Below are positions 1 through 8,295 of a DNA stretch of 64,000 bases, in pieces. Location: assembly GCA_017554305.1 (NCBI GenBank), contig JAFZIN010000007.1:124001-188000 (forward strand). Direction: 5' to 3'. The position numbers and the translations under genes are program-made. The notes below the pieces were generated by a model, which saw only the letters and a program-made list of their open reading frames with translations, made no database searches and had not been told where the DNA came from. The stretch is from Bacteroidales bacterium. GTDB taxonomy: Bacteria; Bacteroidota; Bacteroidia; Bacteroidales; UBA932. The number at the start of each line of letters is the position of its first letter. Within the stretch, counting starts at the first letter, position 1.

Positions 1-1434
1 CTCAAAGTTCGCCAGGTTCAAAGAGCTGGTTATGAAGGAAGTGAGCAGACTTTTACGTAAGATGCCGGACTTATCATTCACAGGATCAACCAAATAGAGT
101 TTTGTCCAGGTTCTGGCACCCAGGGCCTTTATTAGAACGTTCCCGTTTGGCACATAGACCTCACGCTCAAGAACAATCAGACGGCCGTCATCCAAAGCCG
201 CCAAAGCCGGAACTCCGTGAACGTATGCATACGCCCCGGATACCTCATTCTCAGACTTATTTGGAGTGTCCATCAGATATAAGGCCCTACCAGCCGGTTT
301 AAGATTCTTTCCAAAACTCTGGAGACGGAGCAGACCTAAAAAAGTCTCTTCATCTGCCAGCAGCGGTTTCTCCGTTACAGTCCAAAAGCGCTCTGTTTTA
401 GCGTTGTAGGTTAGAGCCTCAAAACCGGCGTTCCCCTGAATTTTGTCACTCTTAAGGTCTGACGGAACATCCAGAGCTCTGCCCGTTTCCTTGCCCTGAA
501 GGGTGTACTCCCTTATGGACTGGTCTGCCTCCGCAGAGATAAAGAGCTTGCCGTTCACGTATGCTACTCCCTCATTATCTCTAGAGGAAATGGTTGAGCC
601 TGAGGTTCCTGCAGGTACGCTCTTGGTTATGCGGCCAACAGAACCATCGGGATAAAGAGGTATATCAAAGAGAGTTAGACCGCCACCGTTGAGTTTATCG
701 TGAACCACAGCATACTGATTTCCTGAGATATATGTGATGCCGGAATACTCCCCGCTTCCTACGTGAGAGGTGATATTGGTTTGATATAACGGAGTTATAT
801 TCAGATTATTATCTAAGTATTCAAAACGTACAGGCTGAGTCTCCCAAATGTAAACTCCGCCCGATTCCAACTTCTCACCCGCAATCTTTGAGGTATAGAC
901 CACCTGGCTCTCCATCTGCGTACCATATTGATTCACAAACTGTTCCGTTCCAACAACCAGAACAGCAACATCACTGTCCGCAAGATTCTGCTCCGGTAGA
1001 ACAAGCATCACCTCCACCGCCTTCCCGTCTGCATTCATAATCACCCCGTTAGGCGCATTGTCATTATCCGCAGAGGCAACTCCACCATCCCCCTCTACAG
1101 TCAGATTTTCCCTATCAATTATCAAATAACGAGTTCCAACATTTTTAACCTCCTCATAACCAGCATTCCCGCCAACGGCTCCATTCAACGCATTGCCGCC
1201 CGGCCTTTCAACCCACTCAAAACACCTTATCTCCCCCATCGTAGGCAGCAATCTCACATCACTCACACTCAGCCCGTTAGGTACCATCGCCCTCACCAGC
1301 ACAAACGCCCCCGTCTCCAAACTATCCGTCTGAGCAGAGCCCACATCCGCACCCATACCCCTCACAACCGGCTCACCATAAGCCCCTGCCGCAAGCAACA
1401 AGCACAACCCCAAAACCAATAACTTACTTTTCAT
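1..1434 (-). CDS. Secreted phytase-like (esterase-like) domain protein, 3' end cut by window
   Basis: The reading frame opens at ATG 1434 and runs without a stop to base 1, giving 478 residues. The first ~20 residues are a Sec signal peptide (MKSKLLVLGL then leucine- and alanine-rich), so it is exported, and there is no lipobox cysteine. From about residue 235 it matches the C-terminal half of the lipoprotein at 2445-4244 closely: shared stretches include KLNGGGL, DNEGVAY, EADQSIREY, GFEALTYNA and ALDDGRLIVLEREV. This is the esterase-like phytase beta-propeller family. By comparison with the paralogue only about 40 residues are missing. The N-terminal half is different and unrecognised. Its start overlaps the end of the Bro-N gene by 11 nt. 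True substrate is unknown. Confidence 0.75.
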   Translation of the reverse strand, partial: MKSKLLVLGLCLLLAAGAYGEPVVRGMGADVGSAQTDSLETGAFVLVRAMVPNGLSVSDVRLLPTMGEIRCFEWVERPGGNALNGAVGGNAGYEEVKNVGTRYLIIDRENLTVEGDGGVASADNDNAPNGVIMNADGKAVEVMLVLPEQNLADSDVAVLVVGTEQFVNQYGTQMESQVVYTSKIAGEKLESGGVYIWETQPVRFEYLDNNLNITPLYQTNITSHVGSGEYSGITYISGNQYAVVHDKLNGGGLTLFDIPLYPDGSVGRITKSVPAGTSGSTISSRDNEGVAYVNGKLFISAEADQSIREYTLQGKETGRALDVPSDLKSDKIQGNAGFEALTYNAKTERFWTVTEKPLLADEETFLGLLRLQSFGKNLKPAGRALYLMDTPNKSENEVSGAYAYVHGVPALAALDDGRLIVLEREVYVPNGNVLIKALGARTWTKLYLVDPVNDKSGILRKSLLTSFITSSLNLANFE

Positions 1435-2275
1435 CACCTATCTGCTGTACATCCTCTATTGGTGGTAAAAAATCCGATGCTTTAGACGGAGAGATAACGG
1501 AGTGTCCAATGCGCTTCTCTAACTGCTTGCGGGCATCCCCGGCAATCTGGCCACCTTCGCGGGCCACATCTGCACTCTGCTTGAAGCCCTTAGGGTTACG
1601 CGTCTTGCTGATCTCCGTGGCCGATGCCTCCGCCAACGTGTTCAGCGCCAGCTCTATGTTGGTCATATTGTCCCGCAAGTTCTCCTTATGCAGCCCCTTG
1701 AACTGCTTGAATTGCCGCGTGCTCTTGCCGCTCCAGCTGCGGGTGATAATATCCGTCAGTGACGCGTACTCCTGCCCCTGCTGCACCCCGGCCCGATCCC
1801 ACTCGTCTGTCAATTCCTTACGCACCTCAATACTGCGTAACCTCTGATTAATCCACTTATCACTGTACCCCAGCCTACGATAATCCGCATACGCCTGCTC
1901 AAAGTTGAGTTCCGGGTCCTGCATCTGGTCGATGCGCTGTGCCCCCACCTTCGCCATCCACAGCTTGAACGGCTCCGCCTTGGATGACGGAATGCTCTGA
2001 ATGATACGGAACACACCCTCCATCGTTGCCGCCTGAGTCTTATAATACTTACCGTCCGACGCCAACATTTTAGTAGGGGTACAAATTGTACCCCACCTGG
2101 TACTCAATTCCGGGTCACGACTTCGCATCTTTTTGATGTATTGCTTTACATCAGAGCTATCCGTAAGCACCTGGACTACATCCACAATCGAGAAGTACCA
2201 CTTCTCCTCCTGGTCGTCCCAAACGGTCCTAACCTTCTTTTCCTCAAACAGTTGAATCTGTTGTTTCTTAGTCAT
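1424..2275 (-). CDS. Bro-N domain protein (phage antirepressor-like)
   Basis: The N-terminal ~110 residues have the Bro-N pattern: IQLFEEKKVRTVWDD, then WYFSIVDVVQVLTDS, then a KMLASDGKYYKT segment. This DNA-binding domain is found in viral and phage antirepressors and is common as a stand-alone chromosomal gene in Bacteroidales. The rest (EPFKLWMAKVGAQRIDQ, then a GLHKENLRDNMTNIELALNTLAE segment) is typical of these chromosomal forms. I prefer ATG 2275 to the upstream ATG at 2308 because the homologous proteins usually begin MTKKxQIQLF and AGAGAAGAG lies just before it. A good promoter lies at 2320-2351. The 3' end overlaps the next exported-protein gene by 11 nt, so the two may be cotranscribed. 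Cellular role is not known. Confidence 0.75.
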   Translation of the reverse strand: MTKKQQIQLFEEKKVRTVWDDQEEKWYFSIVDVVQVLTDSSDVKQYIKKMRSRDPELSTRWGTICTPTKMLASDGKYYKTQAATMEGVFRIIQSIPSSKAEPFKLWMAKVGAQRIDQMQDPELNFEQAYADYRRLGYSDKWINQRLRSIEVRKELTDEWDRAGVQQGQEYASLTDIITRSWSGKSTRQFKQFKGLHKENLRDNMTNIELALNTLAEASATEISKTRNPKGFKQSADVAREGGQIAGDARKQLEKRIGHSVISPSKASDFLPPIEDVQQIGDEK

Positions 2276-2319
2276 CTCTTCTCTATTTTTAAAATGTTTC
2301 ACCCACAATCAGGTTTGTA

Positions 2320-2351
2320 CAAATGTAGCACTTCTTGTCCTTCCTATCAAG
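2320..2351 (-). promoter_or_regulatory. Bacteroidota-type promoter for the Bro-N gene
   Basis: On the minus strand, TACATTTG (2320-2327) matches the TAnnTTTG -7 element. CTTG (2348-2351) lies 20 nt upstream as the -33 element. Confidence 0.55.
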
Positions 2352-2361
2352 CTAATCTACT

Positions 2362-2397
2362 CAAAAAATAAACCGGCAACTGGGATGCAACTGCCGG
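2362..2397 (-). terminator. Terminator after the Mfa/phytase-like lipoprotein gene
   Basis: Imperfect hairpin with CCGGCA (2373-2378) and TGCCGG (2392-2397) arms. On the minus strand it is followed by a TTTATTTTTT run. It lies about 50 nt past the stop at 2445. Confidence 0.6.
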
Positions 2398-2444
2398 CTT
2401 ATTCATTGTGCGTTTTAAAAAATAGTTTGCAATCGACTTACAAA

Positions 2445-4244
2445 CTATTTTATTGTTACCACCTGAAGGAATTCCTTTGCGATACCCTGGGAGTCTGAGA
2501 TTAAGATGATACAACGGCTGCCGTCTGAAAGGGTTGGGCCTAAGCACATTCCTTCGTAGTTGGCTAAGCTTGCTAAATTATCACCTCCTGTAATAAATGT
2601 TGCAAGCAAGCTTTTTCGTAGGATTCCTGCAGTATCGTGTACCGGGTCTACTACATAAAGTTTTGCAACTCCGTTTGCAGATGGTGGATATAGAACAGCC
2701 CTAACCTCCCTTTCCAAGATGATCAGGCGGCCATCATCAAGTGCTGTCATAGCGGAAATTCCGTGAACATACTGATATGCTCCGGCACTGGAATATTGAG
2801 GTGCATCCATCTGGTAGAGGAAGCGGCCGGAGGATGTCATTATTGGTTGGAAGTCTTCTCCAAAGCTCTGAAGTCTATGAAGACGAGGGATGAAATTATC
2901 TTTCTGTAACGGAGCCTCTGTTGTTGTCCAAAACTTATGAGTTGCTGCATTATAGGTAAAGGCCTCAAAGCCAGCATTTGCAGTTATTTTTTCAACTGCC
3001 ATGTCTGCAGGAACTGTGAAGGAATTACCTGTAGCAACACCCGTATTATCGTACTCTCTAATAGACTGGTCTGCCTCTGCTGTTACGTAGAGTTTGCTGT
3101 TGTAATATGCTACTCCTTCATTGTCCATATTGGTAACGCCAGAACTAGAAGTTCCTGGCATAACAGAAGTTGAGATTGCACCTACAACGCCCGCTCCATC
3201 AATCGGGATGGTAAAGCTTACCAATCCGCCGCCATTTAGTTTATCATCTACTACGGCATAGTTATTTTCGCCCAACCAAACAATTGCGGAATACTGTCCG
3301 AGGCCTGTGCCAAAATTCTTCTGTTCCAGAATATTAACGGTAAAACCGTGGCTGTAACCTGTTGGTGCAATTTGGTTTGCAGCGTAACGATATGCTTTTC
3401 CGGCCTCTAAATTTTTTCCATCTACTCTAACTGAGTAAATGTCATCTCCGCTGTGAGAAACTATTGCCCAGGAATCTGTGGAGAAGTTCTGCGGAGCCAT
3501 TGCTGCCCAAAGAGTTAAGATGTTTCCAGATGGAACAGTTACTCCTGTTGTGGTCAAGGTCATCTTTGGTGATGTTGATGCTGTGGTCAGAGGATTTGTT
3601 GCCTTTGTTACATCTACATTTGCAGTCTGAATAACCTCGTTATACATCGGGATAATATCTACGCTGCTAACAGCCAGATCCTCAGTAAGTCCGCCCATCT
3701 TCATCCTTACAAATGAGCCTATGTGATTGAAACTGAAGTCTGCTCCGGAAACAGTTGCCACGGCAGAGGCGTACATATAATCTTTGCTCATCGGGGAGAC
3801 CATATCATTATCTGCTGTAAGCGTCTGCGAAGCGTAACTTATTGGTACTTCGGTCTTCTCAGTTGCAGCAGATGCGTATGGGAAGAAGGAATAATATATA
3901 TCTCCGGGTATAAGATTAAAACCTCCGCCATTAAAAGTTGCGCTGCTGGTTCCGGTTCCGCCGGTTAGGTTAAAGAGTGCGAAACCGTCTGTGGTTGAGT
4001 AAACTCCGGTCTGGTCACCGGCACTCCAAACAAAAGAGAGACCGGTTGATTCATTTACAACCATCGCGGATTTTGTTTCTCCGGCAAAGGAGACAGGCGG
4101 AGTAACCATAGTGACTTTTGCAGTTTTGCCCCCAATATCCGGCGTAATCACGTCTGGCTCAAGGCCTTGTGAGGACTGCTTTGTACATGAAAAGAGGAAG
4201 ACAACAAATGATGATGCTATGAGCAATCTTGTTATGTTTTTCAT
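2445..4244 (-). CDS. Lipoprotein: Mfa/fimbrillin-like domain fused to phytase-like domain
   Basis: 599 residues from ATG 4244, which sits 7 nt after a strong AAAGGAGG ribosome-binding site. The longer frame upstream is not needed. Residues 1-20 are a lipoprotein signal ending FLFSC, so it is lipid-anchored and probably surface-exposed. Residues about 30-290 look like the Mfa-like fimbrillin/adhesin fold (DYMYAS, FNHIGSFVRMKMGG). Residues about 300-595 are the esterase-like phytase domain (KLNGGGLVSF, DNEGVAYY, EADQSIREYD, ALDDGRLIILEREV, NYEGMCLGP). The second half is paralogous to the gene at 1-1434. A 51-aa peptide gene lies immediately upstream. The Mfa plus phytase-like fusion is unusual. 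Role is inferred to be surface hydrolysis or binding of a phosphorylated or ester substrate. Confidence 0.75.
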   Translation of the reverse strand: MKNITRLLIASSFVVFLFSCTKQSSQGLEPDVITPDIGGKTAKVTMVTPPVSFAGETKSAMVVNESTGLSFVWSAGDQTGVYSTTDGFALFNLTGGTGTSSATFNGGGFNLIPGDIYYSFFPYASAATEKTEVPISYASQTLTADNDMVSPMSKDYMYASAVATVSGADFSFNHIGSFVRMKMGGLTEDLAVSSVDIIPMYNEVIQTANVDVTKATNPLTTASTSPKMTLTTTGVTVPSGNILTLWAAMAPQNFSTDSWAIVSHSGDDIYSVRVDGKNLEAGKAYRYAANQIAPTGYSHGFTVNILEQKNFGTGLGQYSAIVWLGENNYAVVDDKLNGGGLVSFTIPIDGAGVVGAISTSVMPGTSSSGVTNMDNEGVAYYNSKLYVTAEADQSIREYDNTGVATGNSFTVPADMAVEKITANAGFEAFTYNAATHKFWTTTEAPLQKDNFIPRLHRLQSFGEDFQPIMTSSGRFLYQMDAPQYSSAGAYQYVHGISAMTALDDGRLIILEREVRAVLYPPSANGVAKLYVVDPVHDTAGILRKSLLATFITGGDNLASLANYEGMCLGPTLSDGSRCIILISDSQGIAKEFLQVVTIK

Positions 4245-4258
4245 AATGACCTCCTTTT

Positions 4259-4414
4259 TTAACCTGCCCAAGGCATGCCCGGAATATCGCCGGAACCGTT
4301 TGATGTAGCTATAACACTCTCTGTTTGAATCTTTAAAATCTCTGCGATAGGAGGAGAGTACTCCCCCAGAGACTTATTGCACTCTTTTGAATGGTGCGGA
4401 GCGTGCTTTGTCAT
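4259..4414 (-). CDS. 51-aa peptide gene just upstream of the lipoprotein
   Basis: ATG 4414 to TAA 4259 encodes 51 residues with the pattern PPIAEILKIQTESVIATSNG near the middle and DIPGMPWAG at the end. Short proteins with a P-x-I-x-x-x-x-I-x-TE-x-VIA-x-S core are frequent directly before exported lipoprotein genes in Bacteroidales; that is from memory of the group and was not searched. The stop lies just before the AAAGGAGG ribosome-binding site of the lipoprotein gene, with 14 nt between the genes. It could be a leader peptide, a secreted peptide, or simply cotranslated. A hairpin-forming GGAGGAGAGTACTCCCCC stretch lies inside it. Confidence 0.55.
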   Translation of the reverse strand: MTKHAPHHSKECNKSLGEYSPPIAEILKIQTESVIATSNGSGDIPGMPWAG

Positions 4415-4436
4415 AAGCAGTTATGTTTTTTGTTAA

Positions 4437-5639
4437 TTACTTTACGGCTTTCTGAAGTTTCTTGGGAAGGGCGTGGCGGTTGAGGAAAATGTAGGTGGTA
4501 TTCAGAGCAATGTAATCTTTTGACATATACCATGTTCCTTTGTATGGGCCAATCTCGCCCCAAGTGTTCTTAACAAGGTAAAATGGGCGGCCGTTCTCGT
4601 CAACCGCCTTGCCGTAGATAAGCATTACGTGGTCGTATGTGAAGGTCCAGTCATCCCACTGTTCCTGCCTGAGTTGCTGAAGACGAGAGGTTTGCGCCTG
4701 AGGGTCTGCAGAAGCTGCTGTCTGGCCGGTGATGATATTCAGCAGGCTGTCCGGCAGGTCTGATACTGCAGGTTGAATATTGAAGTTGCCGGAAACATCT
4801 CCGCCCCATGCAACGGTAAAGCCCTTATCCAGAGCATAATCCAAGGCAGCCATAAGTTCATCTATCGGGATATTATAGCTTGGTTTCAGACGCCACTTGT
4901 AAGGCGCTTCAATTACAAACCACTGATTAAAAGGATGATGCGTATAACTGGTAATGCTCACATAGTCATCCACATCCAACTGAAGGCTCGCTGCAAACTC
5001 CATTGGTGTCCAGGTACGGCCCTCGTACTCAAAGGTTTCCGGGCAGCGGCCAACGTACTTCTCAATCACGGCCTGCACGCTGTCTTTCCAGTGAGCCTTA
5101 GGTTCCTTGTTGCGCAGAGGCGCCTGCTCTTCTGTGGTGAAACGGTTAAGTTCACGTGGACCGTTACTCCATACCGCACTAATGACCTCACGCTCAAATT
5201 CAGGGAAGAAAACCCTAAAGTTTGCCAGCGTATCTCCTGTTAATGAGCCAGGTGCAGGCATGGCATCCTCAGGACAAATTCCGTGATTGCGGATCACATC
5301 CACCACATCATCACATGAGCCACCCTCAGATATCTGGCTGTAACCATGCATCCTCACATAGTGCGTTGCGTTGTCCATATAATCTTTGTTCACCACAAAC
5401 ATCTCACAGAGGTCATACGTCTTGCCGGTCTTTCTAAGTATCTCAGCCTCAAGGAAACCCAGCGTTCCATAATCCCAGCAGGTTCCGCTGCGCCACTGGT
5501 TCTTTATAGAGGTTATTGGAAGTTGCTTAAGGATGGTAAAGGTCTTAGTGGATGGATTTTGACCGGCTGTATGCTGAGCCAGTGCGCTCTGCCAAACCAT
5601 CGTGAAAACTAAAAGAATTGTAAGTGCGAGTCTTTTCAT
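4437..5639 (-). CDS. Exported C1-family (papain/bleomycin hydrolase-like) cysteine peptidase
   Basis: 400 residues from ATG 5639 (MKRLALTILL); ATGs at 5648 and 5684 are alternatives. A Sec signal peptide ends near ALA-Q at residue 21-22. The oxyanion Gln and catalytic Cys lie in NQWRSGTCWDY (Cys54). The catalytic His is in YDHVMLIYG and the Asn in VKNTWGE near the C-terminus, so the triad is complete. The arrangement resembles aminopeptidase C/bleomycin hydrolase more than secreted papains, as reported for several Bacteroidales C1 peptidases. It starts 29 nt after the end of the unknown gene at 5669-6262. Probably periplasmic or secreted peptide hydrolysis; the target is unknown. Confidence 0.85.
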   Translation of the reverse strand: MKRLALTILLVFTMVWQSALAQHTAGQNPSTKTFTILKQLPITSIKNQWRSGTCWDYGTLGFLEAEILRKTGKTYDLCEMFVVNKDYMDNATHYVRMHGYSQISEGGSCDDVVDVIRNHGICPEDAMPAPGSLTGDTLANFRVFFPEFEREVISAVWSNGPRELNRFTTEEQAPLRNKEPKAHWKDSVQAVIEKYVGRCPETFEYEGRTWTPMEFAASLQLDVDDYVSITSYTHHPFNQWFVIEAPYKWRLKPSYNIPIDELMAALDYALDKGFTVAWGGDVSGNFNIQPAVSDLPDSLLNIITGQTAASADPQAQTSRLQQLRQEQWDDWTFTYDHVMLIYGKAVDENGRPFYLVKNTWGEIGPYKGTWYMSKDYIALNTTYIFLNRHALPKKLQKAVK

Positions 5640-5668
5640 AACGTTCATTTTTGTAAAGATAATGAAAA

Positions 5669-6262
5669 TTACCGCAATTCCCATTGCACCAGCAACGGAC
5701 TCAGGTGAATCTTTCTTGGAAAACCGTTATTCCCCTGAATTTTATACTCTTCCGCCGTTCCGGGCGGCATAATCCTATCCAGCGTTGCATTCAGAGTGGA
5801 GGCATTTTCACTATACGCATTGCTCTCCAGACTCATCAGCCTCTGCACCCGCCTGTGCCTGTCTTCCGCTGCCACATTGGGAGAAATTACCGCATAAATT
5901 CTCTCCAGCTCATCAGTGAACAAGTCCCTATGTTTCAGCAGAATACCTTCAGGGTGCCTCAAGAACAAAATGAAAAGCGCCTTAACAAGGGGGCGGAATG
6001 GAATCGCCTGACCCTCAGCACTCTGCAAGTGTACATCATAACTTTTGTCAATGAAGAGCTTTGTTAGGTTCAAACTATTCTCTATCGCGATAGTTTTCAG
6101 CCTCTTCTGCGCCTGTTCAATTAGAGCAAGCAAATCGGCTGCCTCCATCCCCTCCAACATCCTTGAATAGTCAGATTCAACGGACTCCTCAAACAGTTCT
6201 TCCGTTCCCGCAAACAACAGCAGCCAAGCCACTTGCGCCTGTGTGCCAGCAAAATTTTCCAT
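5669..6262 (-). CDS. Uncharacterised 197-aa protein with an HPEGI module
   Basis: No family recognised. It is soluble, acidic and helical in the first half. Residues about 92-165 contain LFILFLRHPEGILLKHRDLF, then an EL-x3-Y stretch, a charged E-x-R helix and YSENASTLNATLDRI. The end reads EYKIQGNNGFPRKIHLSP. The same order of motifs is seen in the divergent gene at 6406-6756, so the two share a domain. A promoter with TAACTTTG lies at 6280-6287. The module could be a winged-helix regulator domain, because of its size and the basic Y-x-I...G-x-x-KI ending, but this is a guess. Confidence 0.6.
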   Translation of the reverse strand: MENFAGTQAQVAWLLLFAGTEELFEESVESDYSRMLEGMEAADLLALIEQAQKRLKTIAIENSLNLTKLFIDKSYDVHLQSAEGQAIPFRPLVKALFILFLRHPEGILLKHRDLFTDELERIYAVISPNVAAEDRHRRVQRLMSLESNAYSENASTLNATLDRIMPPGTAEEYKIQGNNGFPRKIHLSPLLVQWELR

Positions 6263-6279
6263 AACATCACATATCTTCT

Positions 6280-6311
6280 ACAAAGTTAAACAGATCATAC
6301 AGTAATACAAT
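6280..6311 (-). promoter_or_regulatory. Promoter for the HPEGI-module gene
   Basis: Minus-strand TAACTTTG (6280-6287) is a perfect TAnnTTTG element. An ATTG sits 20 nt upstream (6308-6311) as a weak -33 box. Confidence 0.45.
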
Positions 6312-6405
6312 ATAAATTTGATAATAAAAGTCAAGCAATTACAAGCTTGTAATCCCTTTTTTATTGCAGCTGCACACCATAGTTTTGCAATCAAACAACA
6401 CAGCA

Positions 6406-6756
6406 ATGAATATCTCCCTCAACCCAATTGAGCGAACACTATACAACCTGTTCCTTGCCCACCCGGAAGGCATCCATTCAGACAACTTGGTACTTCACTG
6501 GAAAGAGCTGTGTATCACCTATTCACGCGAATCCCACTATGATGACCCAGAACTTAGAGAAGAGAAAATTGAATCACTCTGCGCAGAATCAAAAACGGTC
6601 TTTTACACCAACGTTTCCCGCATCAAAAAGAAGTTTGTGAAAGTACTCGGCAGCCGCACCTCCAAGAGCATAATCATCAGAAGAGACCAAAAATCAGGCC
6701 TTTACAAAATCTCCAACATCCCCAAAGCCAGACTCCTTTACCCCCAAAGGGTATGA
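6406..6756 (+). CDS. Uncharacterised 116-aa protein with an HPEGI module
   Basis: I start at ATG 6406 (MNISLNPIERTLYN) rather than the TTG at 6364, because a TAGTTTTG promoter element (6380-6387) lies between them. The protein reads LYNLFLAHPEGI, an EL-x3-Y stretch, a charged helix (ELREEKIESL), YTNVSRIKKKF and SIIIRRDQKSGLYKIS. This repeats, in order, the C-terminal half of the divergent protein at 5669-6262. The basic C-terminus and short length suggest a small DNA- or RNA-binding protein, which is inference only. Confidence 0.55.
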   Translation: MNISLNPIERTLYNLFLAHPEGIHSDNLVLHWKELCITYSRESHYDDPELREEKIESLCAESKTVFYTNVSRIKKKFVKVLGSRTSKSIIIRRDQKSGLYKISNIPKARLLYPQRV

Positions 6757-6791
6757 TTTCAAAGTCTCAATTTAAGAATTTTCAATTACAA

Positions 6792-6839
6792 TTTGTGTTA
6801 ATCAAAATAATAATATAACTTTGCAATATGAATTAACAC
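6792..6839 (+). promoter_or_regulatory. Promoter and likely operator of the higBA operon
   Basis: TTTG (6792-6795), a 20-nt spacer and TAACTTTG (6816-6823) make a consensus promoter. It is bracketed by an 8-bp inverted repeat, GTGTTAAT (6795-6802) and ATTAACAC (6832-6839). Antitoxins of the HigA type usually bind an inverted repeat over their own promoter. Confidence 0.6.
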
Positions 6840-6865
6840 TTACAGTATATTAAAATGAAAACTCA

Positions 6866-7201
6866 ATGCAAGTCACATATAAAACAACAGAATTACAAAG
6901 ATACGCTGAAGACAGTAAGTACAGCTTAAGAAATCTGGGCACTATTAAGTCAAACAATTACACTAAAAGGATTGTAGCTCTAATGTCAGCTCAATCGCTT
7001 GAAGATGTAAGAAATTTACCTGGAAACTATCATGAGTTAACGGGAGATAGAAAAGGACAATGGGCATGCAGTCTTGATGGGAATAATAGAATGGTCTTTA
7101 CGCCTCATGAAGACCCCATTCCAACTAATCCAGATGGCCAGTACATCTGGAGTGAAATTAAAGGAGTAGAAATAATAGAAATAGTAGATTATCACAAATG
7201 A
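6866..7201 (+). CDS. higB: HigB/RelE-type toxin
   Basis: 111 residues. The pattern fits the RelE/ParE-superfamily HigB-like toxins, which are ribosome-dependent mRNA interferases: LEDVRNLPGNYHELTGDRKGQW, then NRMVFTPHED, then IIEIVDYHK at the end. It overlaps the next gene by the four bases ATGA (7198-7201), the usual translationally coupled toxin-first order of higBA. The inverted repeat around its promoter supports autoregulation by the antitoxin. Residue-level catalysis cannot be assigned with certainty. Confidence 0.8.
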   Translation: MQVTYKTTELQRYAEDSKYSLRNLGTIKSNNYTKRIVALMSAQSLEDVRNLPGNYHELTGDRKGQWACSLDGNNRMVFTPHEDPIPTNPDGQYIWSEIKGVEIIEIVDYHK

Positions 7202-8295
7202 GTATTAAAGCAAGTGCATCTAAACTAATTAGAGTACATCATCCCGGAGAAGCGCTTAAAGAAAAGTTAGAAGAGATGGGAATGAGTATTAAAGAATTTG
7301 CAATTCGAGCTACCAAGCCGGAAAAAACAATTATTGCCGTCATTAACGGTAAGAGTTCAGTCACAAGCGAAATGGCTGTTTCGTTTGAGTCGGTCACCAA
7401 AATCCCGGCCTCTTTCTGGTTAAGAAACCAAGCACTATTTGATGAGTATCTAGTCAGATTAAAGAGAGAAGAAGATGCAAAAGCATCTATTGAATGGATG
7501 AGACAATTCCCTTATGCTGAAATGGTGAAGCGTGGATGGATCGAGGCAGTTAAAACACCGGAAGAAAAAGTACGAAACCTTTTTGAGTTTTTTGGCGTCA
7601 GCACAGAGAAAGCATGGGCAGATTACTATCTGAATCAACAGTTAAAAGTTGCTTTCCGCATCTCTCTAGCATCCACCAAGGATCCCCACGCCATGTCAGT
7701 TTGGCTTAGACAGGGAGAACTTCAGGCACAGAAAGAAGGCTTGAATACCACATTTGACGAGAAAGCATTGAAAGCAATGCTCCAAACTATGAAACAACTT
7801 ATGGTTGATGAGCCAGATGATTTCTTCCTCCAACTCAAGGCACTCTGCCGTGCTTGCGGAGTTATCTTAATAGCTACACCAACCCTTCCCAAAGCCCCTA
7901 TTAGCGGAGCAACAAGATGGATTAGAGATACACCTGTAATTCAATTATCCGGAAGATATAAAGGATATGACTACCTATGGTTCAACTTCTTCCATGAAGT
8001 TGGGCATATCCTTCTCCACGGTAAAAAGGAAATTTTCCTAGAAAATGCAGGATTGACCAATCAAGATCAAACAAAAGAAAATGAAGCAGATACGTTTGCT
8101 TCAGATGTACTTCTTTCTCGTACCCACGAACACGAATTCCTTCGTAATTCCACGTTCACAGAGAAAGTTATTTTGGATGCTGCTAAGAAATACAACACTC
8201 ATCCGTCAATCCTTGTAGGACGGCTCAAGCATCTGGGTATAATGAAGTATTGGCAGGGACAAGCGTTAAGTAAAAATGTTGATATATGTTCATGA
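7198..8295 (+). CDS. higA: HigA-type antitoxin fused to an ImmA/IrrE metallopeptidase domain
   Basis: 365 residues, about three times the length of a minimal HigA. Residues 1-80 are an XRE-type helix-turn-helix of the HigA addiction-module family (HHPGEALKEKLEEMGMSIKEFA, then FWLRNQALFDEY). Residues about 240-340 are an ImmA/IrrE-like zinc peptidase with the motif HEVGHILLHG and a downstream ENEADTFASD stretch that supplies the third zinc ligand. The long HigA-ImmA form is common in Bacteroidales. The peptidase may cleave the antitoxin or another repressor under stress, which is an inference from ImmA. It overlaps higB by 4 nt and the next small gene by 4 nt. Confidence 0.85.
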   Translation: MSIKASASKLIRVHHPGEALKEKLEEMGMSIKEFAIRATKPEKTIIAVINGKSSVTSEMAVSFESVTKIPASFWLRNQALFDEYLVRLKREEDAKASIEWMRQFPYAEMVKRGWIEAVKTPEEKVRNLFEFFGVSTEKAWADYYLNQQLKVAFRISLASTKDPHAMSVWLRQGELQAQKEGLNTTFDEKALKAMLQTMKQLMVDEPDDFFLQLKALCRACGVILIATPTLPKAPISGATRWIRDTPVIQLSGRYKGYDYLWFNFFHEVGHILLHGKKEIFLENAGLTNQDQTKENEADTFASDVLLSRTHEHEFLRNSTFTEKVILDAAKKYNTHPSILVGRLKHLGIMKYWQGQALSKNVDICS

